In this document: piece after piece, positions 8,421 to 17,225 of the stretch
Numbering within the stretch: position 1 is the first letter of the stretch
Layout of the letters: every line of letters starts with the position of its first letter
Assembly (NCBI GenBank): GCA_964546505.1
Contig: CAZJJZ010000009.1
Coordinates: 1 to 46,203, forward strand
DNA: 46,203 bases
Direction: 5' to 3'
Origin: CAZJJZ01 sp964546505
Lineage (GTDB): Bacteria > Patescibacteriota > Gracilibacteria > UBA1369
The notes under the pieces: model-generated
What the model was told of the DNA's origin: nothing
What the model saw: the letters and a program-made list of their open reading frames with translations, nothing else
Databases searched by the model: none
Position numbers and translations under genes: made by a program

Positions 8421-8543
8421 AGTTTTGAAGGCAAGAAACAAAATTGTGTTTAGCTTACTTTTTTTGCAAGGGAAAGGCAAGTGAACGCCGCTGTGGTCCG
8501 GAAAATTATCGTAGATTTGACTAGGCGTTTTTCATTCGCTCCC

Positions 8544-8571
8544 TTGCCAATTATTGAAAATTTGTTATATT
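8544..8571 (+). promoter_or_regulatory. Candidate promoter of the aminotransferase gene
   Basis: TTGCCA, a 16-base spacer, then TATATT, ending 24 bases before the chosen ATG at 8596. The -35 overlaps a CCCTTGCC that is inverted relative to GCAAGGGA near 8466. Confidence 0.4.
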
Positions 8572-8595
8572 TCGCGGGAGATTAATAAAAAATTT

Positions 8596-9744
8596 ATGAA
8601 GTTAGCGAACCGTGTTTTGGAAAGTAAGCCCTATATTTTTGAGCGAATGGGGAAGCAGAAACAGCTGGTGGAAGCGGCAAGTGGTCGGAGAGTGATTGAT
8701 TTAGGGGCTGGTTCGCCGGATGTGGCGCCAGCGGAGCAAAGAATGCAGGATTTGCAAGAAATTTTGGGTTCTGAAAGAGACTTACATAAATATCCTGGCT
8801 ATGGGGCTTTGCCTCAATTGACTATGGCTTTACAAGGCTATTATGAGCAGATTTATAATGTCAGTTTAGAGCCTGTGGAAATTCAACCGCTACTTGGTGC
8901 TAAGGATGGTATTGCCGCTGTTTCCATGGCGGTTTTGGATCGGGCTTCACGGGTTTTGGTGCCGGATCCTGGTTATCAAGGTTATCCACCAGTACCAGAA
9001 ATGCTGGAGGCGCAGGTGGTGAAATACAATTTAACTGAGCGGGATTTTCAATTGGATTTTGTGGATTTGGAAAAGAAAATCAAGCTTACTGATACGCGTT
9101 TATTGTGGGTAAATTTTCCATCTAATCCAACCGGAGCGGAAATTTCTTTGGCGGATTTGGAGAAAGTGGTGGCTTTGGCGAAGCGTCATCAAGTGGTGTT
9201 AGCTTATGATAATGCTTATTCGGAAGTTAAATTTGATGGTGGTTTTGCACCGAGTATTATGCAAGTGCCGGGAGCCAAGGAAATTGCGGTAGAAATCGGT
9301 TCTTTGTCCAAAAACCATTCTTTTGCCGGTTTTAGAATTGGTTATATGGTGGGTAATCCACGTTTGATTCAAGCTGTAAGGCAAATCAAATCCAATTTGG
9401 ATTCGGGGCTTTCTAAACATCTGCAATTATTGGCGGCAGAGGCATTGACAAATCCTGATTTAAAATGGCGAGAAAAAATGCTAGCTTCCTATAAACGTCG
9501 CAGGAATATTTTGGCGGGCAAATTAGCTCAAATGGGTTTGAAGTTCACTTTACCGGAAGCGGGATTGTATTTGTGGGCTGAAGTGCCAAATGAATTTGCC
9601 AGTGGCGAAGCTTTTGCGGAATATTTACTCAAAGAAAAACAAGTTTTGGTGACCCCCGGAATTGTCTTTGGACAAAATGGAAAACGGTTTATTCGTGCCA
9701 GTTTTTGTGTTAATTTGGAGGCCATTAATGAATATTTGCCTTAA
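8596..9744 (+). CDS. PLP-dependent class I/II aminotransferase
   Basis: 382 residues from the ATG at 8596; the frame is open from 8554 but homologues start near MKLANRVLESKPYIFERM. Fold-type I signatures: KYPGYGALPQL, the VLVPDPGYQGYP substrate loop, NFPSNPTGA, YDNAYSEV, and the PLP lysine in SLSKNHSFAGFRIG (about Lys239). The closest family by eye is LL-diaminopimelate/aspartate-type aminotransferases. It lies 5 bases ahead of the TyrA-PheA fusion, so I infer it transaminates prephenate or the keto acids made by that enzyme. Substrate is not proven by sequence. Confidence 0.85.
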   Translation: MKLANRVLESKPYIFERMGKQKQLVEAASGRRVIDLGAGSPDVAPAEQRMQDLQEILGSERDLHKYPGYGALPQLTMALQGYYEQIYNVSLEPVEIQPLLGAKDGIAAVSMAVLDRASRVLVPDPGYQGYPPVPEMLEAQVVKYNLTERDFQLDFVDLEKKIKLTDTRLLWVNFPSNPTGAEISLADLEKVVALAKRHQVVLAYDNAYSEVKFDGGFAPSIMQVPGAKEIAVEIGSLSKNHSFAGFRIGYMVGNPRLIQAVRQIKSNLDSGLSKHLQLLAAEALTNPDLKWREKMLASYKRRRNILAGKLAQMGLKFTLPEAGLYLWAEVPNEFASGEAFAEYLLKEKQVLVTPGIVFGQNGKRFIRASFCVNLEAINEYLP

Positions 9745-9749
9745 TTAAA

Positions 9750-11108
9750 ATGAAAACAAAAGCGACTATTGTTGGTTCCGGGCGCTTTGCCAAAGTGCTG
9801 GTGCGTTTATTGCAGCCCGAAATGGAGGTAACGGTGCTTTCCAGACAAGTTACAGAGGAAATTAAAAAAGACTATCAGGAGCACAGTTTTCTAGCGCCGG
9901 TGATTTTGACTGATCAGTTGGAAGAGGCTTATCGGGGTGACAGAGCTATTTTTTATTCAGTACCGATTCAAAGCTTGGAACAGGTGGTGAAACAACATTT
10001 GGTTTATTTAAGGTCTGATCACCTGATTGTGGATGTGCTGTCAGTAAAAATGCATCCCCAGCAAGTTTACCAAAAGTATTTGGCAGAAAAGGACGTGCCG
10101 GTTTTGCTAACTCATCCCATGTTTGGGCCGGATAGTTCTAAAAATGGTTTTTCTGGCTTGCCAATGGTGCTTTCCAGAGAGCTTTGCAATGAAGAAACTT
10201 ATCAGCAGTGGAAAGCTTTTTTCGCTGCCAAGGGTTTACGCAATGTGGAGTTAACTGCTGATGAGCATGATCGTTTGGCGGCCAATTCCCAGGGATTAAC
10301 CCATTTTATGGGTCGTTTGTTGAAAGATTTTGGTTTTGATGAAACAGTGATTGATACGACAGGGGCGAAACGTTTGCATGAAATTGTGGAGCAGACTTGC
10401 AATGATACTTGGGAGTTATTTTTGGGTTTACAAAATTATAATCCTTATACCAAGCCAATGCGAGCCAAGCTGGGGGAGGTTTATGAGAAATTGTATAATC
10501 GTCTGTTGCCGGAAAAAATCGAGGCGGAAAAAACGGTTTTTGGAATACAGGGTGGACCGGGCAGTTTCAATGAACAAGCTTTGTTGGATTATGTGGCGCG
10601 GCATCAGATTGCGGACTATCGCATAGAGTATTTATATACCACCGAAAAAGTGTTGGCGGAATTGCACTTGGGAAATATCGATTTTGGGCAGTTTGCTATT
10701 CATAATTCTTTGGGTGGAATTGTGGGGGAAAGTGTGGAGGCAATGAGTCGTTATAACTTCAAAATTGTTGAGGAATACGCTATTCTGATTGCTCATTTTT
10801 TGATGAAAAAGCGGGGAGTGGAGTGGGGGCAAATAGAGCGGATTATGACACATCCCCAAGTGATAGCGCAGTGTAAAGGGAATTTGGCCGCCAAGTATGC
10901 TAATTTGCAATTAACCAGTGGCGAGGGTGATTTGGTGGATTCAGCGACGGCGGCGAAGGCTTTGGCGGAGGGGGATTTGCCGGAAAGTACAGCGGTGATG
11001 GGGCCGGAAATTTTGTCTAAATTGTATAATTTGGAGGTGGTGGAGGGCAATTTGCAGGATTCCAGCAAGAATTTCACCTCTTTTATGATGGTTAAGAGGC
11101 CTAATTAA
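9750..11108 (+). CDS. Fused prephenate/arogenate dehydrogenase and prephenate-dehydratase-like protein
   Basis: 452 residues. Residues 1-260 are a TyrA-type NAD(P) dehydrogenase: VGSGRFAK nucleotide loop (8-15), DVLSVK (95-100), catalytic THPMFGP (His122), and HDRLAANSQGLTHFMGR (173-189), close to plant-type arogenate dehydrogenases. Residues 262-452 follow the prephenate dehydratase layout: GIQGGPGSFNEQA, then IHNSLGG where the family has I-E-N-S, THPQVIAQC, DSATAAKAL, and NFTSF where the family has N-x-T-R-F. So two usual active-site residues (Glu and Arg) are changed. No ACT domain follows. It is coupled to the aminotransferase upstream. Together they could make Tyr and possibly Phe from prephenate; the dehydratase half may be altered in specificity or regulatory. 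Confidence 0.85.
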   Translation: MKTKATIVGSGRFAKVLVRLLQPEMEVTVLSRQVTEEIKKDYQEHSFLAPVILTDQLEEAYRGDRAIFYSVPIQSLEQVVKQHLVYLRSDHLIVDVLSVKMHPQQVYQKYLAEKDVPVLLTHPMFGPDSSKNGFSGLPMVLSRELCNEETYQQWKAFFAAKGLRNVELTADEHDRLAANSQGLTHFMGRLLKDFGFDETVIDTTGAKRLHEIVEQTCNDTWELFLGLQNYNPYTKPMRAKLGEVYEKLYNRLLPEKIEAEKTVFGIQGGPGSFNEQALLDYVARHQIADYRIEYLYTTEKVLAELHLGNIDFGQFAIHNSLGGIVGESVEAMSRYNFKIVEEYAILIAHFLMKKRGVEWGQIERIMTHPQVIAQCKGNLAAKYANLQLTSGEGDLVDSATAAKALAEGDLPESTAVMGPEILSKLYNLEVVEGNLQDSSKNFTSFMMVKRPN

Positions 11109-11140
11109 CTTTATGAAAAAAGACCACTTTAACCAATTTA

Positions 11141-11365
11141 TTGTTACGCACGTTTAAACACGAAAATTTGGTGATGGAGATTTTGCAGGAAATGAAAAAG
11201 CAGGCGATGGTGTTGATGATTACTCACAAATTAACCAGTGCGCGCAAAGCGGATTTAATTTATGTAATTGAGGAGGGGAAAGTGCGCGAGCAGGGTAGCC
11301 ACTTGGAACTGTTGGAGGTTAAGGGTTTGTATCAGAAGTTTTGGAATTTGCAGGTGGTAGAGTAG
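11141..11365 (+). pseudogene. C-terminal remnant of an ABC-type exporter ATPase
   Basis: The 74-residue frame contains only the end of an ABC transporter nucleotide-binding domain: VLMITHKLTSARKADLIYVI, where the His is the switch/H-loop, then EEGKVREQGSHLELLEVKGLYQKFW, the normal ending of lipid/peptide exporters. Walker A, signature and Walker B are missing, and there is no membrane domain. The first possible codon is TTG after an upstream in-frame stop. It is therefore a decayed fragment rather than a working gene. Its end overlaps the antiparallel small ORF at 11319-11558. Confidence 0.7.
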
Positions 11366-11558
11366 TTTGGAGTGTTTGTTGGAAAATTTCCAGCTCGGCA
11401 TTTTTTTCTGATTCTAGTATGTTGATCAGGTTTTTTAGTTGATCAGCATTCAGTGAGGTGAGCTGAATTTTGAGACTTCTTTTATCAGCTTCAGGAAAGT
11501 TCGCGTTTTCCAGAAGTTTGGCTGCTTGCTGTTGTAATTGGTGTTTACTTGTTTGCAT
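11319..11558 (-). CDS. Small hypothetical protein downstream of lgt
   Basis: 79 residues, starting inside the last codons of lgt (14-base overlap), which suggests co-translation. Helical and Gln/Leu/Asn-rich, with a disordered Thr/Pro/Ser tail. No known family. Its 3' end runs antiparallel to the ABC exporter remnant. It is the more likely of the two overlapping frames to be expressed. Confidence 0.5.
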   Translation of the reverse strand: MQTSKHQLQQQAAKLLENANFPEADKRSLKIQLTSLNADQLKNLINILESEKNAELEIFQQTLQTTLPPANSKTSDTNP

Positions 11559-12315
11559 TGGGAGATTTGAAATAAAGGGTTATGCCTGCCAAGATCATAG
11601 CTAAACAAAAGATTTGGCCCAGGGTTAGCCAGCCAAAAAGATAGCCGATTTGTACATCGGGTTCACGCCAGAATTCCACTATGAAGCGGAACAGACCGTA
11701 GAGGCAGAGGAAGAGCGCGCTGAGGCCGCCGCTGCGGATTTTTTGGAGAGCTGGGGTGTTGAGTAAAATCAGGAGTAATAAGCCTTCGGTGGCGGCCTCC
11801 CACAGTTGAGTCGGGTAGCGGCAGTTTTGTGGATCAGTCGGGAAATTAAGGCACCAACCATTTGTGGCAATGCGTCCGTATAGTTCGCCATTGATAAAGT
11901 TGCCCAGTCTTCCGAGCATTAAGCCAAGGGGAGCGATACGGACAATTTGATCGCTAAGGCGAAGGAATTTGAGGTGCTGTTTTTTGGTAAAGAGCCAGGC
12001 GGCCAAGGTGACACCCAAAAGTCCGCCATGAAAAGACATACCTCCTTGCCAAAGAAAGAGAATCTCCCAAGGTTTTTGCCAGTAGAGCAGAGGTTGATAA
12101 AACAGTACATAACCCAATCGACCGCCAATGAGTAAGCCAAAAATGAGATAAAATAAGAAATCATCAAGTTGCTTGGCTTTCAAGCCGGCTTTTTGCAGAA
12201 CTATCGGCGAACGTAAAAACAGCCAGGCTCCGATAAATCCCAATAAATACATGAGTCCGTACCAGTGAACTTGCAAAGGACCAAATTGTAATAATACCGG
12301 ATTAGGCCAAATCAT
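11545..12315 (-). CDS. lgt: Prolipoprotein diacylglyceryl transferase
   Basis: 256-residue inner-membrane enzyme that transfers diacylglycerol from phosphatidylglycerol to the lipobox cysteine of prolipoproteins. About seven membrane helices. Signature segments: GGRLGYVLFY (about residues 62-71), GGMSFHGGLLG, and LGRLGNFINGELYGR, the strongly conserved Lgt motif. Its start overlaps the stop of the DMT transporter by 4 bases. Substrates in this window include the lipoproteins at 1550-1729 and 34421-34750; its lipid donor pathway is represented by pgsA at 19841-20419. Confidence 0.95.
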   Translation of the reverse strand: MIWPNPVLLQFGPLQVHWYGLMYLLGFIGAWLFLRSPIVLQKAGLKAKQLDDFLFYLIFGLLIGGRLGYVLFYQPLLYWQKPWEILFLWQGGMSFHGGLLGVTLAAWLFTKKQHLKFLRLSDQIVRIAPLGLMLGRLGNFINGELYGRIATNGWCLNFPTDPQNCRYPTQLWEAATEGLLLLILLNTPALQKIRSGGLSALFLCLYGLFRFIVEFWREPDVQIGYLFGWLTLGQIFCLAMILAGITLYFKSPNANK

Positions 12316-13199
12316 TGAAGCAGTAAAAAGCTACCGCCTAGGATAATAATCATTGCCAGACTTTTTTGCCAGATAATTGCCGGGGTGTTGTGTTCATTCA
12401 AGATTTTGGGCTGATAATGATTGAGCAATAAACTAATGATAAACACTAAGGGGAGAGAAATTCTTTCCAAAAAACCAATCAAAGATACCGGTCCTACAGT
12501 GACGGCCTGAGTGAAGGTCAAAGCAGAACCGACGCCAAAAAAACCCGAAATGAAAAAATGTCGGAAGCCCTGTCGTTTCATTTTACTGCGCAAATGTGGG
12601 TGGTGTTGGATGAACAAAATTAAACCGCCCAGAAAACAGCCAAGTGCTACCCAAATCAGTAGATTTTGTCCAAAACCAGCGATAGCTATATGCTTAGTGA
12701 TAATATTTTTGGTGGCAAAGGCCAAAGCACCCACTAAGGTGAAGACAATTCCTTTGCTCAGCCAGGCACGATGTTTGGACTTGGCTTTTTTATAGGAAAT
12801 AAGCGTGATGCCGCAAATGATCAGCGCGATGCCAATAGTGTTGAGGAAATTAATCTTTTCCGCGAACACTAAAATCGAATAGATGGAGGTAAAAACAGGT
12901 ATAGCTGTAAAAACAGGTGTGGTGCGAGAAACCTCTTCATTGCTGAGTCCGCGATAATAAAAGTAAATGCCAACTATGTAAAATAGCCCGATAATGATAC
13001 CGCCCACAATAACCGGCCAGGCAAAAGAAAGATCTTGAAACCATAGTCCGGTAAAACCTAACAAGATTAACCCCATAATTGACCAGCAGAAAGTAGCTAA
13101 TTTGGGATCATGTAACTCGGCTGTGATAATAATTTTGTCCAGCAAATAACTGATGCTCAAAAAAGCTGCAGAGATTAAGGTGAAATGGATCCAACTCAT
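12312..13199 (-). CDS. EamA/DMT-family membrane transporter
   Basis: 295 residues with about ten hydrophobic helices arranged as two EamA halves. The first half has the ISYLLDKIIITAELHDP start and a SRTTPVFTAIPVFTSIYSIL motif; the second has GFLERISLPLVFIISLLL in the matching place. A short hydrophilic Lys-rich loop (KKAKSKHRAWLSKG) joins the halves. The substrate cannot be predicted; the superfamily exports amino acids, nucleosides and other metabolites. It is translationally coupled to lgt. Confidence 0.85.
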   Translation of the reverse strand: MSWIHFTLISAAFLSISYLLDKIIITAELHDPKLATFCWSIMGLILLGFTGLWFQDLSFAWPVIVGGIIIGLFYIVGIYFYYRGLSNEEVSRTTPVFTAIPVFTSIYSILVFAEKINFLNTIGIALIICGITLISYKKAKSKHRAWLSKGIVFTLVGALAFATKNIITKHIAIAGFGQNLLIWVALGCFLGGLILFIQHHPHLRSKMKRQGFRHFFISGFFGVGSALTFTQAVTVGPVSLIGFLERISLPLVFIISLLLNHYQPKILNEHNTPAIIWQKSLAMIIILGGSFLLLQ

Positions 13200-13295
13200 G
13201 GAGAAGTCTATTTTATTTTGTTTTATTATAACATTTTTTTGAATTTTCTGAAAGGTGATGCTAAGATCGGTTTGTTTTCACAACTAACTTTATTT

Positions 13296-14525
13296 ATGGC
13301 AAATAAAAAGGTAAATCTTTCTTTGGCGGATTTGAAGTTTGATATTGGTGGTGCATTGCCTTTGGATTTAATTCGGGCATGGTGGGAATCGGATCGCAGA
13401 GAGGCTACCCATCTGAAGCTATTGGAACCGCATTATCGTCAGGGTATTGTAGTGAGTACAGACTCTGCCGGATTGAGTAAACTGAGCGTTGGAAAGCCAC
13501 TTCTGGAGGTTATGAGTCTAATTAGCGCTCCCAAAAAAGCAGTTTTTAAACATGGTAGCAAGATAGGTGGTCAAGGGTTGGGACTTTGGGTGGCTGATAA
13601 TACGCAAATGTTTTATGATCAGAAAATTACTGCCGACCAGGTGGTGGAGAGCATGTTGGCGGTTCAAGCGGAAATAGCTAATCACCCTGTAAAAATAGGT
13701 ATGGCTGCCCATGCAGGCAGGTTTTTGGAATTAGGAGGGGGCTTGTATGGTCAAGAGGCGGAGTTGGTGGAGAAGATTGCGGAAAATGAAGTGCGGGGTG
13801 GTGAAGTAGTTGTGACTGATGCTGTTCGCTTATTATTGTCCAATCATCATCAAAATAATTTAGAGCCAAGAAAATTGGCAGAATTGAATTTGCCTGCTTT
13901 TAGCTATCAAAATAACCATTCACTTGCCGCTATCTCGGAACAGTCTGTTGATGAACAGATTTATCCAATTCCTTTTGCTGCAGATTTCTATCATTATATT
14001 CATGGTGACAATGATTTGACTGGTTTTGACCATCCATTGGTGAAGAAGTATTTGCATCACAAAGTGGTTATCTTGATCAAACTTTATCATCCTGAACAGG
14101 AAATGGTTTTGGACGCGTTTGCTGCTTGGTTGGTTGCGGATAACCTCATTCGGCAGGTGGCGGGGGGGTATCCAGTGGAGGTGGTCAAATCAAACGGTGA
14201 TTTGGCGATAGTAGTGGCTGATTCGGAGGTGGCGGCCATGGAATATGCTGAAAAATTGTATGAAATCTTTTTGCGTAATGAGTTGGAATTTAGTATTGGC
14301 TTAGCTAAAGATCATTTATTGATATTCCCCCTAGAGAATGGTGGAAAAGACTTAGCTGGAAGTCCGGTGAACTTGGCCTCAAAAATAGCTGAAGACATTC
14401 CTGAAAAGAATACTTTGATGATACACGAAAGTGTTAATTATCACAAATTACAGGATTGGCAAGTGTACGAGAATTTTGAGTTAGAGAGATCTGGAGTGCT
14501 TATAAAAGGTAAGCGAAAAAAGTAA
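13296..14525 (+). CDS. Protein with two tandem class III nucleotide-cyclase-like domains
   Basis: 409 residues from ATG 13296; the longer frame from 13185 overlaps the divergent transporter. Domain 1 (about 48-182): IVVSTDSAGLSKL resembles the first metal-Asp strand of class III cyclases (Asp56). A GGQGLGLWV hairpin follows where cyclases have G-D-x-x-x-x-x-F, with the second Asp lost. Then come KIGMAAHAGRFLELGGGLYG and a closing helix-strand GGEVVVTDAVRLLL. Domain 2 (about 255-400) repeats the order: NGDLAIVVAD, FSIGLAKD, and SPVNLASKIAED with the conserved Asn. No membrane or sensor domain is attached. Because metal and purine residues are incomplete in each half, it may be a pseudocyclase or need both domains for one site. 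Confidence 0.6.
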   Translation: MANKKVNLSLADLKFDIGGALPLDLIRAWWESDRREATHLKLLEPHYRQGIVVSTDSAGLSKLSVGKPLLEVMSLISAPKKAVFKHGSKIGGQGLGLWVADNTQMFYDQKITADQVVESMLAVQAEIANHPVKIGMAAHAGRFLELGGGLYGQEAELVEKIAENEVRGGEVVVTDAVRLLLSNHHQNNLEPRKLAELNLPAFSYQNNHSLAAISEQSVDEQIYPIPFAADFYHYIHGDNDLTGFDHPLVKKYLHHKVVILIKLYHPEQEMVLDAFAAWLVADNLIRQVAGGYPVEVVKSNGDLAIVVADSEVAAMEYAEKLYEIFLRNELEFSIGLAKDHLLIFPLENGGKDLAGSPVNLASKIAEDIPEKNTLMIHESVNYHKLQDWQVYENFELERSGVLIKGKRKK

Positions 14526-14611
14526 ATTAAACTGCTTGAGGTGTTTCTTACAATAGGAAATTATTCACAGAGAGTGAACTTAATGGCAAAATCCTCAAAA
14601 ACACCTACAAA

Positions 14612-15763
14612 ATGATGAAAAGAGGTTTAGTAATTCCTCCACTCAACATTACAGAGAGTCCGGAAGTTCCCCGAGAAAGTGAAATCAGGGTTAATAGTGG
14701 CTCTCGTGATTTGGAAGAACATCGTATCAGTCAGGTGCCAACTCAAAGACCACCTGCACCTTTGCTCAACAATCAAGAATTGCCTGAATTGGCTACAGCT
14801 CGTAGCTCAATCAGAACCGCTTATTTGTCTTTGGAGCGCAATTTGACTGAGGCGGCTTTTGATTCAGGTAAAATATTCGCTTGGCAACGACTCTCTGAGC
14901 ACGAAAGAATGGTGAAAATACTAACTTTGGAAAGTGGTTTGCCGACTGAGGATTTTTGGCAATCACAATCTTTGCCAGCCAGATTTGAAATTGCTAGTAA
15001 AGCGGCGGCCCAAGAAAAATTACCGTTGGTGGAGTTGACTCTTTCAATAGAACAAGTGGGTCTGGAAAAATGGCTGAAAGAGGTTGAATCATTAACCGGT
15101 TCAAGCGGTTTGTTCAGTTGTTTTTCTGAGATGCTAGTCAGGTTTGTCTGGGAGAAAAATCAGCCGTTGCAGCGGGTACAAAAATATCAGTTGATTGAAC
15201 GTGGGATGAATTCAGAGGAGAAAATTCTGGAGGGGGTTAATTGGTATATGTTTGTGAATAAAATTGGTCAAGCGATAGCTAGTGATGCACGTGATAAATA
15301 CGTCAATAGGCCAGATCGACAGGCTTTACAGGCTGAAAGGATTCCTCTCCCACCGGGATTGAAATTCTGTTTGCAGGGGATTTTGTCTGCGGCAGATAAA
15401 ATGAAAATTTGGGAAAAATTGTTTCCTCCAGAGCATTTATGTTTGGAGTTTCAGCAGCAAGGTGGTCAGTTAACAGGTTATCGTTTGGCATTAGATCAAC
15501 CAAAACATCCTGTGATGCCGTTCGAAAAAGATTGGGAGGGCTTTTTGATGCAATTACCAAAGTTGGATTTTAGCAGGATGGTGAAATGGTTGGAATATTA
15601 TGAGAAAAAACTTTATTACGATCAAAGACGTCAAGAAGCGAAGGATTTGTTGGGTGTGAGCTTACCTCCCTTGCAGTCTTTACAACCTTGCAGTGACGTG
15701 GAGGAAGAAAAGTTGAGGCAGGAGATTAAGCAGATGGTGAAAAAGAATCAATTTACTGGTTGA
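14612..15763 (+). CDS. Hypothetical soluble protein
   Basis: 383 residues, starting MMKRGLVIPPLNITESPEVP (ATG at 14612 or 14615). Residues 1-60 are Pro/Ser/Arg-rich and likely disordered; the remainder is helical with many Trp, Leu and charged residues. No signal, membrane segment or recognised domain. Its proline-rich N-terminus resembles in style the partial gene at the window end (45808-46203). It converges on the 15748-17225 gene with a 16-base overlap. Confidence 0.6.
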   Translation: MMKRGLVIPPLNITESPEVPRESEIRVNSGSRDLEEHRISQVPTQRPPAPLLNNQELPELATARSSIRTAYLSLERNLTEAAFDSGKIFAWQRLSEHERMVKILTLESGLPTEDFWQSQSLPARFEIASKAAAQEKLPLVELTLSIEQVGLEKWLKEVESLTGSSGLFSCFSEMLVRFVWEKNQPLQRVQKYQLIERGMNSEEKILEGVNWYMFVNKIGQAIASDARDKYVNRPDRQALQAERIPLPPGLKFCLQGILSAADKMKIWEKLFPPEHLCLEFQQQGGQLTGYRLALDQPKHPVMPFEKDWEGFLMQLPKLDFSRMVKWLEYYEKKLYYDQRRQEAKDLLGVSLPPLQSLQPCSDVEEEKLRQEIKQMVKKNQFTG

Positions 15764-17225
15764 TCTTCCAGTTGTTTGAGATTTAGCCATTTCTTGAATT
15801 GCAATAAGTCGTTGAGGCTTTGGAAATCTTCGTTTTCGCTGTAATTGTTGAGTTGTTGCGACAGAGCAGCTATCAATTCCTTGCGGAAATGATATTTGGA
15901 ATAGTTGAAAAATTTAATGATGTCTTTTTCATAATTGGTTAGTCGGCGTAATTCTTGAATTTGTTCTTTGGTGGCATCGGCATGAAATCGCATCAATTCA
16001 AAATTGGCCTGTTCAAAGTGAATCATCAGTCGGAGAATTAAGCCGGCAATGGCGAAAATAGCTTTATTGTCTTGCAATGGTGAGGTGATTTTTTTGAGTT
16101 TTTGCAGCCAATTCAAGGCTTCATTCCATTGCTGATTGTAAAAGTAAATGGTGGCGAATTGGAGATAAAATTCAGCTTCATACTGATCTTTTACTAGTGG
16201 ATATTGTTCAATTATTTTGACAATTGCGCGGATTTTTTCTTCCGCTGTGGAGTATTCTTCTTGCGCTTTCCAGAGTTGTAGCTCTTGTATATAGGTATAA
16301 AGCAAGTGTTTTTGGAATGTTAAATTGCCACTGGCTAGGGATAATTTGTCTTCAGTTTGGCGGATTTTCTGTAATAAAGCCGGAATGGAACTCCAATTTT
16401 GAGTGTGCAGCAGGAGACTGATTTGATCATTAATGGCGCTTAAATAACTGTTTAAATGCAGTCTCAAAAAAGGTGGCTTTTTTTCCAGTAAGTCAATTAT
16501 TTCCTGTAAACTTTTAAAAGCTTCTGTGTAGTTTTTGTGTTTGTAGATTTGGTAAGAGAAGATCAAATGATATTGAATGAGACGCGCCTCCAGGCATAAA
16601 GGTGCTGCTGAATCAGTCAAAAGTGGGTTTTTGGATAGAGAGCTGTACGTGGTTTGGGCTAAAGAGGATCCGGTCTGAAAGTAATTGAAGAAATTCGCTG
16701 ATAATTCCTGGTACTGATTGAGGTTGAAAAGAATTTTTAATATTTCCTGCTCTTCATTAAGAATTTGATTGATTTCAGTTTGGGCTCCCATTGCGCCGTG
16801 TTTTTGGATCAGTAATTGACGTTTTAGGATTAGGCTTTGATAAACAAGATTCCAAAATTCCAGCTCTTTGGCATTGAGATGGATTTTCTGGAGATTGGCT
16901 TCCGCTAAATCCAACAAATCCTTTTCTAGAAGGATTTGCGTGCTTGTCAATAAGTTCTGTAATTCGATTTGAGTGTTGCTTTGGAGGTGAAAAGAGGAGA
17001 GGCTATTAAGAATTATTTGTGTTAAATAGTTCTTGGTGACATGAATTTGTTTGATGAATTTTTGATCTGAGAAATCGGCCTTGATTCTATCTTCATCATA
17101 TCTTGTTTGATTGTCAATTTTAGTGAATAATTTAAGGTAATTACTGTCTGATTTATTGCGGCTTAACTGAAGAGTGAGATAACGCTTCTCAGATTTGGTG
17201 AGGGACTTGATGAGTTTGAAGAGTT
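15748..17225 (-). CDS. Helical-repeat (TPR-like) protein, 5' end lost in an assembly gap
   Basis: The coding frame does not begin at the TTG near 16950. It stays open without a stop through 17225, where 32 N begin. The extra N-terminal text reads LIKSLTKSEKRYLTLQLSRN, then SDSNYLKLFTKID, DEDRIKADF and FIKQIHVTKNYLTQIILNSL before the previously visible part. The protein is therefore at least 492 residues, all alpha-helical, with alternating aromatic and Leu/Ala positions suggesting TPR-like pairs. The start codon is probably within 17226-17257. From memory, the LIKSL-x-KSEKRY opening occurs in TPR-type proteins of Bacteroidota; I could not check this. Function unknown. Confidence 0.7.

Noticed and set aside
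10632..11077. Minus-strand ORFs inside the TyrA-PheA gene
   Set aside because: Antisense shadows; the plus strand holds conserved family motifs throughout.
13185..13295. Longer N-terminus for the cyclase-like protein
   Set aside because: It overlaps the divergent transporter start and encodes a Phe/Tyr-rich stretch unlike the rest; the ATG at 13296 fits better.
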